Assembly: GCA_000697665.1 (NCBI GenBank)
Contig: KL197723.1
Span: 190,213-254,212, forward strand
Origin: Jaapia argillacea MUCL 33604
Lineage: Eukaryota > Basidiomycota > Agaricomycetes > Jaapiales > Jaapiaceae
Reading direction: 5' to 3'
DNA length: 64,000 nucleotides
The notes under the pieces are model-generated. The model saw only the letters and a list, made by a program, of their open reading frames with translations, was not told the DNA's origin and did no database searches. Made by a program: the position numbers and the translations under genes. This document shows positions 34,195-46,376 of this stretch, in pieces. Positions within the stretch are counted from its first letter, which is position 1. The number at the start of each line of letters is the position of its first letter.

Positions 34195-35334
34195 ATGACT
34201 ATATCTCAGTGGCAATTGCAAGGTGTACCCGCGACTGTGTATTATGTCCCGGATTTTGTTTCAGAACAGGAGGAGGAGTTTATGATCCGAAAGGTGAAGT
34301 TTCGCACTTGTGACGTTGCTCAGCTCCAAATTTGACCTAGAGACTGAGATACTAGATTCTGGGATCCCCTCGATCCAGCTGGAAACAGTTGTCGAATCGA
34401 CGGTGAGTCTTTCCATTCTTCCACCTCGGGGAATCTGTTGACGGGTCTTAGTCTGCAAATTTGGGGTCAGTGTTAGTCAATGACCCCTTCAGGAACCCCT
34501 TCTTCGCCATACGACCGTTGACAACTGCTGTCTAGGCGGCGATTTGACACCGAGCAACTTGTTACTCCCGAAGAAAATGCCTCCTTTTCTGACAGAGTGG
34601 TGTGTGTCATTCGGGGTTCATTATGCCCATTCATTTTGAATATTTCCCAGTCCCGACATCATCAACCGTCTTCGCAACACAGGAGTTTTCGAGGAATCCC
34701 CTCATGGCCAGCCTAACCATATTCTTCTAAACGAGGTTTGTGGAAATGACTTCCGCCTCCGGTCCTTTCCCCTAACTTTGTCCAGTATGAACCAGGTCAA
34801 GGCATAATGGTATCATCGCAGGCCTTCTTTGTCCCTTGTAGCTTCGCTTACTCTTTTCGTCGAAAGCCTCATGAAGACGGTTCCGCTTACTATCCAGTCG
34901 TTGCGACAATCTCCCTCGCCTCCCACGCGGTTTTTCATTACTATCGCTACCAATCTGGCCACGGAACAACCGATCATTCGGGGGCCATCTCAGCGTCTAG
35001 AGGTCGCTCTATCGATCCCAATCCCGTGTTATCCGTGTTACTCGAGCCACGGAGTCTGATCGTAACAACTTCTTCGCTTTACACCTCTCACCTGCATGGG
35101 ATTGAGGAGCTTGAAGAGGACAGTTTCACAATCTCCTCTCAGGACTTTACTCAGGGGCAAGCGGCGGTAGTGGGATCGCCTCTCTTGCCTCGGATAGCTA
35201 ATGTGGACCTACTTCAGAGCGCCTCGGTGCGGAGGGTGGTGGAAGAGGGCGGAACCTTGAGGAGAGGCACCAGGTACAGTCTGACTTGCCGGGACGTGGA
35301 AAAAGTCGCCAATGTCCGAATGTTCGCCATGTGA
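34195..35334 (+). CDS. AlkB-type Fe(II)/2-oxoglutarate dioxygenase, ALKBH6-like
   Basis: Seven exons (34195-34293, 34356-34402, 34452-34465, 34536-34599, 34651-34735, 34786-34809, 34867-35334) sum to 801 bases, giving 266 residues, near the usual ALKBH6 length. The jelly-roll signatures are present: NHILLNEYEPGQGIMPHEDG, whose HED supplies the first His and Asp iron ligands, TISLASH, the distal LHGI histidine, and RYSLTCR, whose two arginines bind 2-oxoglutarate. The order and spacing match ALKBH6 among AlkB homologues. Those proteins are thought to act on alkylated nucleic acid, but substrates of ALKBH6 are not settled. Exon 3 is only 14 bases. A low-complexity insert (about residues 185-235) lies in the second half. 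Confidence 0.87.
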
Positions 35335-35763
35335 CTGCTCCTCTTTAGCCAAGGCGAATCGAAATGTCCAGGTCGCATCGTTTGCTTGCGCTTATCACTT
35401 GCACGGTATCAGCATTTGTATAAGTCCCTATTGTCTTTACACACCTAGTCAGCCCCGTCGTCCCAATTCTGCGTTAGATCGGCATTCAAAAGGAATAGAC
35501 GCTCGGAGGACGCCTCCCATTTCAATTTACTGAGGAACATCTCTTGACACACAACGGGAAGCACCATCTGGTCGATCTGGGCGTAATTGCATCCGCGCAT
35601 TTCACTTGGAGGAGCAATGGAGGAGACAGTGCTCGAGTGCATGCAGAAAGGAGAACTAGAGCGAACGCTGCGAATTCCACTTACATCCAGTAAACGAAAC
35701 AACAAGGGGGATTATGGTGATTAGAGATACAGGGGGTGACGAAACATGGGTATAAGGTCAAAA

Positions 35764-36603
35764 TTACCAGCCCTGCACGCGAAGGCGTCAGTGCTCAGTA
35801 GGCGGGCAAGGTGGAAGATGCTCACCAGACCAGCAAAGAGGCGAATATCGGCGTGCGTTTCATATTGCTCTATCACAGCACTGTTGACCTTGACCACATC
35901 AAACTTGCCCTCCTCGTTGTTCCAATGAAAGATGCGCTTCACTCCCGCCCACTTGCACCACTCTAAGCACCTCCAACAAGGCTTGGCAGTGCCAGTCCCG
36001 TTCTTCGTAAAACGTGCCACATAAATGTCCGCTCCGTTGACTCTAGGATCCCGCCTCCGTGCGTCCCAACACTTGTTCAGATCCCTCGTAGTGAATGAAA
36101 TGTCTTGAAGAGATGGAAGGGCATCGGCATTGCTACCGCTACTTTCGCTCCCACTGCTCTCCCCATGCCCGCCCCCAACCTGCGCCGATCGCTGTGATTC
36201 GCGGCGCTTGGCCTTCCCCTTCCGCGATTTTGGTAATCTCTGCGTGTCCGTCCCACGAAAGGCGTCTGGGCTCTGATTCGGAGAGCCCTTTTGTCCCTTT
36301 TGTCTGATTTGGAGCTGGTGGTGTACGTTGTGGAGCCCGCCGCTCGACCCCTTGAACCTGCTTCTTGAACGACGGAGACATGCCCGTCACGTTGAAGATT
36401 GTGTGCATTTCCGCATGCATCGAGACAGGCTTACGGTGGCCTCTCGTTCCGACTTCGGCGCCATCATAGTGTGGACGATGGTGATTGTGACCAGATGAGA
36501 TAATCTTTCCCCCCTTCACCATCACAGCACCAAGGGTGAAGCACATTTGGCTCTTCGACGCCGCCTCTGCGCACTGGGATAAATAAAACTGTGTCTTGTT
36601 CAT
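35764..36603 (-). CDS. Cytidine/deoxycytidylate deaminase-fold protein
   Basis: The ATG at 36603 starts a frame with the deaminase pattern: a first half FTLGAVMVKGGKIISSGHN, then SMHAEMHTIFN with the HAE zinc/proton-transfer motif, and in the second exon KPCWRCLEWC, the PCxxC zinc site. The f_old therefore looks catalytically complete. Between the two motifs is an insert of about 80-100 residues rich in Lys, Arg, Ser and Gly. Frame changes between HAE and the insert, so a short intron lies near 36300-36345 with uncertain borders. The last intron starts at GTGAGC after RLFAGL; joining at CAG adds Gly-Trp and a stop at 35764. The substrate (CMP, dCMP, cytidine or RNA) cannot be read from the sequence. 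Confidence 0.78.
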
Positions 36604-38912
36604 ACTCTAATGGAAATCTGAATCAGACCGGACGATTCAAAGAACCATAAGGGATAAAGGTCCTCACAAGAAACCGGTGAAGATCGCTACTGAAGTTATC
36701 GTGAGGTGTAGGGAAATGGAGCTTAGTCGGGATCGTGGGGGTGTTGGAACCAAAGATGTTTCCATCAACCGAATCATCCAAGGCAGTGACCAGTGACCTA
36801 CTGACTCCGAAGTCGTCACAGCTTCGAAATTTGTTGTCGTTCGGAGTCGCTGGACCTAACGAAGCAGCCAAAAACTTATGGTCTTCCCCCCTGTTCTGGA
36901 GAACTGACGCACCCACGACCATCAGAGCTCCTATATCTACAGGGCCCCGGCCAAGTTTCTTCAAAGGCACCCCTTCTGAGGCGAAGCATCTGACGAAAGT
37001 AAACTCAGGATGGCTCCTCGATGGTCGACTTCACTTGGTAATATCCCTACATGCCGGCCATTGCACAAATTCTTCTCGTAGGAAGTCAGATGAGAGCCTT
37101 TCAAGGTGTGTCTGATTTCTCAGTCCACGTGTTGATGTGGCTTGCCCCGCTTAGTTTAAGACCGTGGTATCAGCATAACTCCCCTCCATTCTGACCTTTC
37201 ATTTTGCGTCACCATCTTGGTGAGATTGATATGGTTCTCTCAATTTTCCGACATTGGTCCTTCGAAAGAAGAGCATCCGTTCTTCCCTCGATGTCCGAGT
37301 TGCTCGCAGATGGAGCAATGCATTCTGGGGTGTCCACATGTCGAGGCAGGGAGCAGATACAATGATCTGTTTGCTCGCTTCTCGCAGGGACCTGATTGGC
37401 CCTACCGACCACCGCTAGCTCAAGCTTCACCTTTCATCGATGATACCATATTCTCCGCTCCAAGGCGATGCTGCGGAGATTGTGTTGAAACTCAGAAGAT
37501 GTTACACATGATGCACACCACGATTCATATTCTGATGACCTGGCCAACCATGTTGAGAGCACCGGAGAATTCTAACACCGAAGTCGTGGACATGGCGTGC
37601 TCCATGGTATTTGGATACAGTTCTTGAAGCGCCTGCCTTCTCCTTTTCCCCTTCCTTTGTTTTGGAAGCCAGAAACGTGAAGGGTCAGTGTCAGCTTATC
37701 TCACCATCTTCATTTTTCAAGCATCGGCTCGGAAATCGTCCGAAGATCAAGATCCTCCGAAAGTCCCAGCTACTGCTTGGTCATGCTGCCCCCCACCTTG
37801 GAATCTGGCTCTCCGTAGCGTCGGACAGCCTAATCTTTTCTGCGGGTATCTAAATGCATATGGTACTCCGTCCGACACTCGGATTGGGGCTTTCGCTGTT
37901 GCGCACAGCTCTCCGGGTCATTCGGTCCACACAGAGTTGGCGCTTCCAAAATCCTGGTCACGTAGTGCCTGTCCTGCACACCAAATGCTTCTCCCGCTGA
38001 GCCATTTTCACAGCAATCTCGCCTATCACAAGGTCATCCGGCACCTCTATTAAATGGGCGGTATTTTTGAAGGTGTGTCATATGTTCTCTTCTGGGATTT
38101 CTTTTCGTCACTCAGGGACACGTCGTGCATTTCTATTCCTTCAGGCAGGGTCTGCAACTCTCGAATTTCTTTCTCATATCATCTGGCTAATCTTCTAATT
38201 TTCCCTACTCACCCTTAGCGTTTAGACTCGCATTCTCCCTCGCCGCCGGCTCCTCACGAATTCGCTACCCTTTCCTGATCTGGGTCAATTATCTCTACGG
38301 TCGGGGACAGCACTAGTCCTCCACCGAACCATTGGGCACCATGCCACATTAACGTACAGCACGCTCACCGCCGAGTGTCGGAACTGGTGGTTCAACTCCT
38401 GCAATGTTTGGTTTTTACGTTTCACGATTGATGCCTCCGAAGATTTCATACTGATGAAGATACGAAGCATCGATAAGAGCCCTCAATCCCTGAGCGCTCC
38501 TGTTTCTTGGTCGTGGGCGGACTCGTGGCACGCCCAATCATTTCATCTGTTAACCTGGTCAACTCAAAAGTTTACGAATTGCTCGTTCCCTTTTAATTTC
38601 GGAGCCAGTTGAGGTGCGTCGAAACTCGCAGACATTGACAGGATCCTACAATCCACCCAAAGGCTGAAGGTCTGGGGCAAAGAGTAGATGTTCGTATTAT
38701 ACAACGTTACTCGTCAACGCCGTGTATGTACTATATCCATCCACATTTATTGTATCATCGACTATTCATCAGTGGGGCGTAAACTTGGGGATTCATACAA
38801 GATATGAGAAGACGTGGTATAGGGTGTGAGGTCGGCGTGTAAAATCACAGCATGGGGGTGAACAAACTGTTTGGATGGTGGGACCAGGTATGGAACTTTC
38901 GCAGCGGGGAGG
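36604..38912. other. Mostly unassigned region with a Cys-containing ORF
   Basis: Both strands carry medium frames (36623-36970 minus, 36735-37115 plus) that overlap and begin at GTG, so neither is supported. The plus frame 37217-37627 is longer and has paired cysteines (RCPSCSQ, CILGCPH, RRCCGDC) that could bind metal, but it lacks an in-frame start ATG and splice partners. It may be a decayed gene or an internal exon. The remainder up to 38.9 kb shows nothing clear. Confidence 0.35.
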
Positions 38913-41515
38913 CTAGGCCCGAATTCTCCATCCGTCTCCCTTTCGACTAACTTTCCCAACACCTCCAATCCCTTCCCGGACGACCAACCACATACCGGTA
39001 CTGGAGACAACATCCTTGATCTCTTCCGCGGTCAATACGAGACCCTCCGAGGGCTTCGCGCCAGTATTCGCCGTTCCGAAGACTCCTCGGGTTCCTGTTC
39101 CTCCGCCCTTTGGGATATTATCTCCACTCTCGGAGGGAGCGGGTCGAGCAATTCCAGCGGGGGTGACAATCCGCTTCCTAACACGCAACCTGTCGACTTC
39201 AATGTCCGGTAACGGGAAGGGCATCTTGAGCATCGAGACGACCTTGGGGTGATGGGGCGTGGGCTTCAATTGTGCGACCTTGACTTTTATCTCGTCACCG
39301 CGACCGGAGGGGCCATTCTCTGACGACGGAGATCCGCCATAGGTAGAGGCCATCGTGGGAGTCGAGACACGTCTCGCAGTGACCATGCAGGTCCAAGGAG
39401 TCTCCGAGTCTTCTGGATCGCTGTCGTCTCCCTCTGCAGTCCCCTCATCAGTCCCTGTCACAAAGGATTGGGCGTCATCATCGCCACGTTTCCCAGTAGC
39501 AGATCGATGGGACTCGACAGAACGCCTCTTGGCTACGGCAGGGTTCGTGGTCGACGAACGCTTGCTCTTTTTCGTGTGAGCCTGCCCATTTCCATGATGC
39601 TCTGCCGTTTCGAGAGACGTGGATGATGGACCATTGCTGCTAGTAACTGCGAGACTGAGGCGACGCTCGTGGGCGGCTTCGTCTCCAGCAGCCGATCCAG
39701 GTCGCAGTCCCTTCTTACCCCCCTTCTTCTTCTTGCCACTCGCACTCTTCCCCCGAGTCCACTCGAAGCGGAGCTCGACCTGGGGAGTAGAGAAATACCC
39801 CTCACTAGCTTCTCTATCCTTCTTTTTATCATTTCCCAGCTTGCCCATCACGCCACCGAGAAGACTGTTATCGCCACCCTTCAACCACCTTCGTACAACC
39901 CAGATGTACGCCCGAGGTTTCCCAATAGGGGGGTAAATAGGAGAGCTGAGAGCACATTGGATACCCAAGATAGGTGGCTGCAGAATAGCAGAATTGGTGG
40001 ACGAAACGGGCTCATTGGATGGTGGAACGACTATCATTGAGGATCGTTTATTGGCAAGGGGTTGCTCAGGGACGACTGGTTGGGGTTTATTAAATTTGAA
40101 CGAAGTCAACGAGCTGTTTCGTGCGTGACCCGAGGCCTTGGGTTTCGGAGTCGGAAAACCAGAGGAAAACGGCGAGGAGGGGAAGGGCGAAGGAGACTGA
40201 GGTTCATTGGGAGGGAGGCTTTCTTTCCGTTTGAAGAATTTTCCAAACAACTTCTTGGCTCCAGTCGGGGTATCAGGAGGAGGTGGGAGCGCAGCCGGTG
40301 GGGGCGGGGGAGAGTGAGGTTGATGGGAGACGGAGGATATTGATAAGGCTGATGAACCGGGACTGGCCTGGGATTCTGGACTACGTTCCCTCGCCGGCGA
40401 GCCAGGGGAGAGAAAATTACGGTCAATGCTCCTCCGAGTTCCTGCTGCAATCACGCCAGGAGCAGGATTTCCACCAGCACCGAACAATTCGATCGGCTCA
40501 ATCACGGCGAGACCAATAACTTCCATCCCTCGTTTGTTGAATCGCGCCACTTTGGCATCAGTGCCAGCATCCACAACAACGTTGGTCATGACATTGTGAG
40601 CCTGGAGATTGTATAGGGGAACAATCATCCTGCGACCGGAAGTCCCAGACGAGGTTGATGCAAACGAGGATAGTGAAGCCTGGGACGAGTACCCCGTTGA
40701 GTAGAGAGACCCTGTATCGGACCTGTTGGATATGGTACGAGTGAGCGTGGACTCTGCGTCAGTGCCAACAGTCGATTCTGAGGCATCGGTGGACCGTCGC
40801 GCCATTGAACGATCACGGGCTGCCGGCGGGACAAGTTGTACTTGTAGATTGAGGGGGTGATTGGACTTTGCTGGAGGCGGTCGAACGATGATGAAAGTCT
40901 GAATAAATGCCAGTTAGTCGGTTGGTTTTACCTGCCGTCGCACCACACCGCAGAGCCATCAAGAATATCTGGCCCGTGATTCCATCAAGATTTACGGCAT
41001 CACCCAACAACACCCCATTTGAGAAGTCAATCACAAGTGGGCACACAGAGGGACTGTCGAAGTCGTGAATGCCAGATTCGTCGAGCCTGAACTCCTCCAG
41101 GATGTTCTCAAACACCCCAGGCTCGTCAGCCGAAGTAGGGGTTCAATGACGCGATCAAGGGTTCAACGTCATCCCGACCTTTGAACTCGACGAAATCGAG
41201 AGCGCTTCGAAGATCTGGCGACTCAAGAGAGCCTCCAGATCAAAATGACACCCTCGAGACAATCTCCGCTCGATCCTGGGCACTCGATGAACATTCCAAG
41301 AGATGCAAACATACCTCGTTCGATTTCTCTTTCTTTTTCCGCACGCCAAGCTCGTCTGCAACCATACTGGTCTCTACTGGAGGGGAAGGTTGTTCTTCCT
41401 GCACTGGTCGTACTTTATCTCCTTTCTCCTCGTTCGTCGGCGATTTTGGCTCCGAAAGATTGCCGCCCAGCTGCTGCAAGCCGGATGGCAGAAAGTTGGA
41501 TAGGGTAGAAAACAT
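38913..41515 (-). CDS. Large uncharacterised low-complexity protein
   Basis: The main exon (40898-38913) encodes about 660 residues. It starts TFIIVRPPPAKSNHP, continues through Ser/Pro-rich disordered segments, a basic KKLFGKFFKRKES stretch and an acidic EGDDSDPEDSE patch, and ends VSRKGDGWRIRA. Short ordered blocks (NVVVDAGTDAKVARFNKRG, KPRAYIWVVRRWLKG, PWTCMVTARRV) are spread between them. A 97-base intron (40995-40899) joins it to an upstream exon ending SNGVLLGDA. A further exon with ATG at 41515 encodes a Pro/Glu/Lys-rich start. Between 41.1 and 41.3 kb coding segments lie in different frames, so the 5' structure is unresolved. Similar fungal proteins are uncharacterised; a scaffold or trafficking role would be guesswork. 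Confidence 0.7.
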
Positions 41516-42134
41516 AGCTGACAGAGTCTTCGATATTACCGGCGCATATACTCGTCCGATGAATAACCAGAGCTTAGCAGTCGGGTTTCAAGGATGATGA
41601 AAACAAGCTCCAGTTCATGTACCGTTTTGAACGAATTCCGCGGGTGACTTGGCCGCAGCGAGTCCGTGCCCTGTCAGACCTTGTACGTCATGCCCCGACT
41701 GCGTCACGACCCATATTTTGCACCACTTTTTCCAGGATATTTTCTCACTCTAGAGCGCCTGATTCCACCATGTCATAGCCTATTTTTTGCCCGAGTTCTG
41801 GTGAAGGATACTGAGGCAAGACGATATTTTTTCTCCCACTCACTACACCCCCTTGGATGGCAGACCAGGGCGGACCTTTGTCCTCGCCGCGCTGATGACG
41901 AAAGCCATTCGGACTACGGAAGTTATCAGATTCCCGGGGATTTGACTTCTTGATCACAGTTGTCTGACTGGGGTGAACTCGAGGCATCCAGATTCCAGAA
42001 TCTCAATACCGAAAGTCTAAGCCTAATCCTTCACTTTCATTGGGTGACAAAATAGGATGTATGACTGCGATGAATATAAATCTACTGGAATTCGTACCTG
42101 ACTGCGTGGCTTGATCGAGCCCAACCCATCATGA
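41516..42134. other. Intergenic region
   Basis: About 600 bases between the start of the low-complexity gene and the 3' end of the first MDR gene. No gene or repeat recognised; it should contain the promoter of the former. Confidence 0.5.
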
Positions 42135-43697
42135 TCAGTCCTTCGACACCCTGATAACAACCTTCCCGACGTGTTTCTGAGATTGCAGGTACTCGTACGC
42201 CTCCTTGGCCTCCTCGAAGTCAAACACTTTGTCGACGACTGGCTTCAGTTGTGATGCGATTATGAGACGATTCATCGCTTCAAATCTATTTGGGTCGTGA
42301 TGGGAGACATGAGCGTCGGTGTTCCTTATTTGAATCACTCGTAGGATATAGGAACGGGTACTCACTGACTGCGGGAACCAATGAGAATACCGCGGAGGTG
42401 CGCAGCCTTGCCAAGAGTTTGCATGGGGACGCTACTGGTATCCCCCGGCTGCGAACGGAAGTATGAGAGGGAGGGGACTTGAAATAGAGAACGCGGACAT
42501 ACCCCTGAGACAAATCCGATCATGTTTATGTGACCGCCGTGGCGAACGGCGTTGAGTGATTTCGGCAGAGTTCCAGGACCCCCAACCTAAGAATAAGGCG
42601 AGAAATCGGGTGAGCAAAAAATGAGCAATTATAAACAAGTATAAACTTGGCAGGACGTGAGACACACCTCAACAATATGATCAACCCCTCGCCCGTTCGT
42701 CTACACAGCAACAAAGAAGCCGGTAAGAAAGGCTTTCAACAACACAACCGAATAACCTACAATCTTCAGAACTTCCTGATCCCAGTCCGGTGTCTTTCTA
42801 TAATTAATCAAGTATTTGGCCCCCAACTTTTCAGCGATCTTGAGTTTCTCATCCGATGATGACGTAGCAATGACAGTGGCGCCTGAGGCCACGGCAAGCT
42901 GGAGGCCGAAGATGGACACACCACCTGTACCTTGTATGAGGACTGTCTCGCCACCTCTTAGTGGAAAGGCTCCTGTCAGAGCATTATAGGCAGTGACGGC
43001 AGCGCAAGGGAGAGTTGAAGCCTCTTGGTAGGAAAGATGTTCTGGAATGCTGACGAGCGCCTGAAGAGATGGCTCGTGAGAGTGGAGTTTGGGATGATCG
43101 CACAACTCACATGAGCAGGAAGAATTATGTATTCGGTGAGGACACCGTCTATGGGCGCACCCAAACCCGTAGCGATGGTGGCCGGAGTGGCGTCCCCAAA
43201 GATATGATCTGTTGCAAAGTTGGAGCAAACACGATCTCCTTTCTTCCACCCTTTAACATCCTGCCCCAGAGCGAGGATCTCCCCGGCCATATCTGAGCAA
43301 GGAACAGGATTCTCCTTGGATCTGTAACGAATTATCAGCTCGCTATGGGCAAGGTCATCGTTTTGATCGAAGGCAAAGACCGTACCCAAGCCCATATTTC
43401 CCAAACGCCACCATCAGATCCCTGTACTGTGAGTTGACCAGGAAAGCTCAACCCAAAGGTGCACGCAAAACCATCGGAGATCTCACCTGCAGGGAGACTG
43501 CGTGGACTTTTACCAGGACTTCTGTTGACTTCACTGAGCGAAGCTCAGCTTGCTCGATGACGAGATTGTGGAAGCCATCAGCCTGCAAACCAGAGGTTTG
43601 GTTAGGACATCCGTTCCAATATGTTCACCTGAAAAGCAAAGGGGGCAAGTACGACCTTCGGTAAACGATACTCTCTTGTTGTGGACGGAAGCGACAT
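42135..43697 (-). CDS. MDR-family oxidoreductase (GroES-like), copy 1
   Basis: A multi-exon gene starts at the ATG at 43697 ([14 protein letters not shown]) and ends [11 protein letters not shown] at 42135. Exons decode a GroES-like N-terminal domain ([35 protein letters not shown]) and a Rossmann domain ([21 protein letters not shown] followed by [21 protein letters not shown]), then [20 protein letters not shown] and the C-terminal [18 protein letters not shown]. This is the zinc-independent, quinone-reductase-like branch of medium-chain dehydrogenases. Where zinc alcohol dehydrogenases have the catalytic Cys there is Gln-Tyr-Arg-Asp, and the four-Cys structural lobe is absent. It probably uses NADPH. 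Copy 1 is the most diverged of three: it reads [13 protein letters not shown] where the others have KYPGAK--(L/I)(V/I)PG. Confidence 0.88.
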
Positions 43698-44419
43698 GGT
43701 ATGAGCTATGCAGTGAGCGGGGAGGAGGGAGATGATGGCTTACACCAAATCGGACCGCAAATCTTTTTATGAACGTGCGGAACCAACGAATCACACACTA
43801 TTTGTCAGTTGGGAGACGAGCTGACGAGCAAAACGAAGCTTGATACCAGATCAGCCATGGGTAAATATATCTGCACTGGGACAAGGTATTGACATGGTCG
43901 CCAAAAGAGCGACGGATCGTCCAGAAGTGGGGCGTCTGATGATATTTTGTCCAGTCGACGAAGCACTCGCTGCCTGAAGCAGCAGAGATCATCCGTCACG
44001 GTATCTATCCTCTGGGTGGATGGATTAAGCGGACAAAAACGTGTGCAACAGGAGGGTGAACGAGTGGGGGCAAGGGGGGGATATGCTTCAGAAACGGGTA
44101 CTCTCTGTTCGAGAAAGAGGGTATGGGAATGATGAGAGATACAGTTCCCTTCTGGCTCCAAATGTTCGGGAAGAAAGAGAGGTTGTTTGAAAGCCGGATA
44201 GGTGGCCGGTCCGGCCAAGGCCACGTTTCTCATGCAGCCGTGGCAATCAACTCCTGCAGCTGCCCCTTTCTCCTCAGGCCTCAGCCCTTCCACTGTTCCA
44301 GGATCAGATTGAGGACTTGGTCGACCACACGACCAGTTTAGCTCCACACGCGATACGAGGAACTGGAGGGTCGCGTCGAAATACTGTTTACCTTGTGCGT
44401 CGTCGCTCCCACACCGAGG

Positions 44420-45690
44420 AGTAAGGAGTGTGCGATCTACCCTTACTGTTTTACTTAGGATCCCTTTTGCAGACCTGTGGGCGTCCCCCAGAAAGAATTC
44501 TGGGCGGCGTCACTGCCCCTTACTTGCACTCTTCCTGTTCGTGATGCGACATGATCTCCTCACCTTCGCATTAAATTGTGGTTCTATGGTGACCACTTCC
44601 ATCCTCGAATATCGAAGAATATGGCCGCCTTACCGCCAATCCCTCCCTGGAGAGATATGTTCGTGAATTGGCTATGTGTTGGGCGAATTTCAAACTACCG
44701 ATCGTGGTTTACCTTCTTATCCTCCTTGGAATTTTCTGATATGGATTGAATGTTCGCTCGACTGCGAAAATGGGATCGTCGAAGTGTGCCACGCCATCAA
44801 GAAAAATGCTGCGCATTTTTGCCTTTCAGTGTGGTCCCTGGATGCGACCTGGTGACAATGGCGGAGTTTAGGAGACTATCAACGAATCATGTCCAAATTT
44901 GAGTAAGCTCTCCGTTTTGGACTGGTGCGAGAATAAGGCGTGGAAGGACCGATATCTTAGCGAAACCAAGGTAGGTAGAGCTTATACTCATCTTCATCCA
45001 AGAAAAGCAGCAAAAGCAGTATCTAACCATCGATTCAGGTTCTTGACCTCTCGAATCTTTCAGTTTTCAATATCCAAATTGGAAAATGGGTTACTCGTCC
45101 TCCAGATCCTGTCATGACCGATATGAACGGCTCCTTCCTTCGTGGCCCCCTTCAGTAACTATCCATAGCTCACGAACTCGAATCATCCATTCCCACTGGG
45201 GAATCTCCTGGCCATATCTGCGATCGGACTATCAGGAATCCCGTAGATTGATGCTGCCATCGTCCGCGAATTCTTTCGATATCAACGCAACAGTGGATGC
45301 GCTGAATTTAGTTCGAAGTCTCATTGAGCTTTCCCTCCTCGACAATCCGCTAGCCACTTTGCGCGTCTTCTGCGGATCCGAATCAGTTATAGTGGCTTCG
45401 GTTGGCGTCACGACCTCCCTCGAAGTCATTATATGGGGTTTTCCTCCACGCCCACACGTGGACTATTCGTGGCCATCAAACCATTTGCGCCAGCATCGAA
45501 ACCCTTGCGGCTGTATATAGGTGGCCATTCCTTTGCAAGGGGATGAAGTGGTGGGATCAGTTATTTGACGAATTCCCTGAGAGTCCGTTTGACCGATGGG
45601 CCCAGGCCAATTCGCGTGTCTTCAATGAGGAAGGGAAAGTACTGGTACCATGGTCCCAGTTCCGACGCATGAATGGATCTGGCCTATGAT
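44420..45690 (+). pseudogene. F-box protein pseudogene (paralogue of 46377-47702)
   Basis: Fragments line up over the full length with the F-box gene at 46377. They include a remnant of the F-box (LLTFALNCGSMVTTSILEYRRIW), the segment INESCPNLSKLSVLDW, LDLSNLSVFNIQIGKW after an intron, LEVIIWGFPP and a C-terminal WWDQLFDEFPESPFDRW. Between them frames change repeatedly and several stops occur. One is a TAG just before ETINESCPN, where the paralogue has Trp-Gly. The start of the F-box is not recognisable. It is a host gene copy in advanced decay. Confidence 0.72.
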
Positions 45691-46376
45691 GAACCATCCG
45701 CCCCGTGAGACGGGCCGTCATCCCCCATCGATCCTAACCACCGATGAGTGCTTCCTTGAAACCTTCTGTCTCCGATTTGTCTACTTCTCTCTAAGCGCCC
45801 ATGCCTGCTCTTCATCCCTTCCGAGGAACGACCTTTTCGAATTCGTGATATCTTGCTTTAATCAAGGTAATTTACTCAGTAACCATCTATCACATTCCCT
45901 TGGGGGGTACTATTCACGATCGACTCTTGCGTCGTTCGACCTAGCTTCGGCGCATGAACTGGTTGACCCCGGCCGGAGCAAGCGTGTCGTTGATCGCGTA
46001 TTCTGCGTCGGGGAAGCTCAGGGGTTCGGAGGTCGTGGTCGGGGGAACGGGATGTACAAACTTCTACGTCGTAGTTTGTCGTTTTGGCTTTGTGGATTTA
46101 CGAAGACCTACGATTTTGCTCTTGGACATGCCACTACTTACTTTTAGTAGTTTTACATCGTTTTGTTTTGGTCTGCTGGTAAGTACTTATCTTCGACATA
46201 AATAACGGCCAAGCCAATAACCAGCCTGAATTCGAACAACGGGCGTCAAGGCATATCCCAGAGCTCTCCCTTCGCCTCGCCATCTAGTCCGTGCGTGGCA
46301 CCCAGTATTTGCAGCGATATGACACCTTACACTTCCATATCCCATCATAGAACTCTGAAGACGATAACCAAGGACA

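Noticed and set aside
36735-37115. Plus frame of 126 codons overlapped by a minus frame of similar length
   Set aside because: Both begin at GTG and neither shows a domain; I could not favour either.
43805-44347. Minus frame of 180 codons upstream of MDR copy 1
   Set aside because: Starts at GTG, no domain; the MDR start is fixed by its paralogues, so this is not an N-terminal extension.
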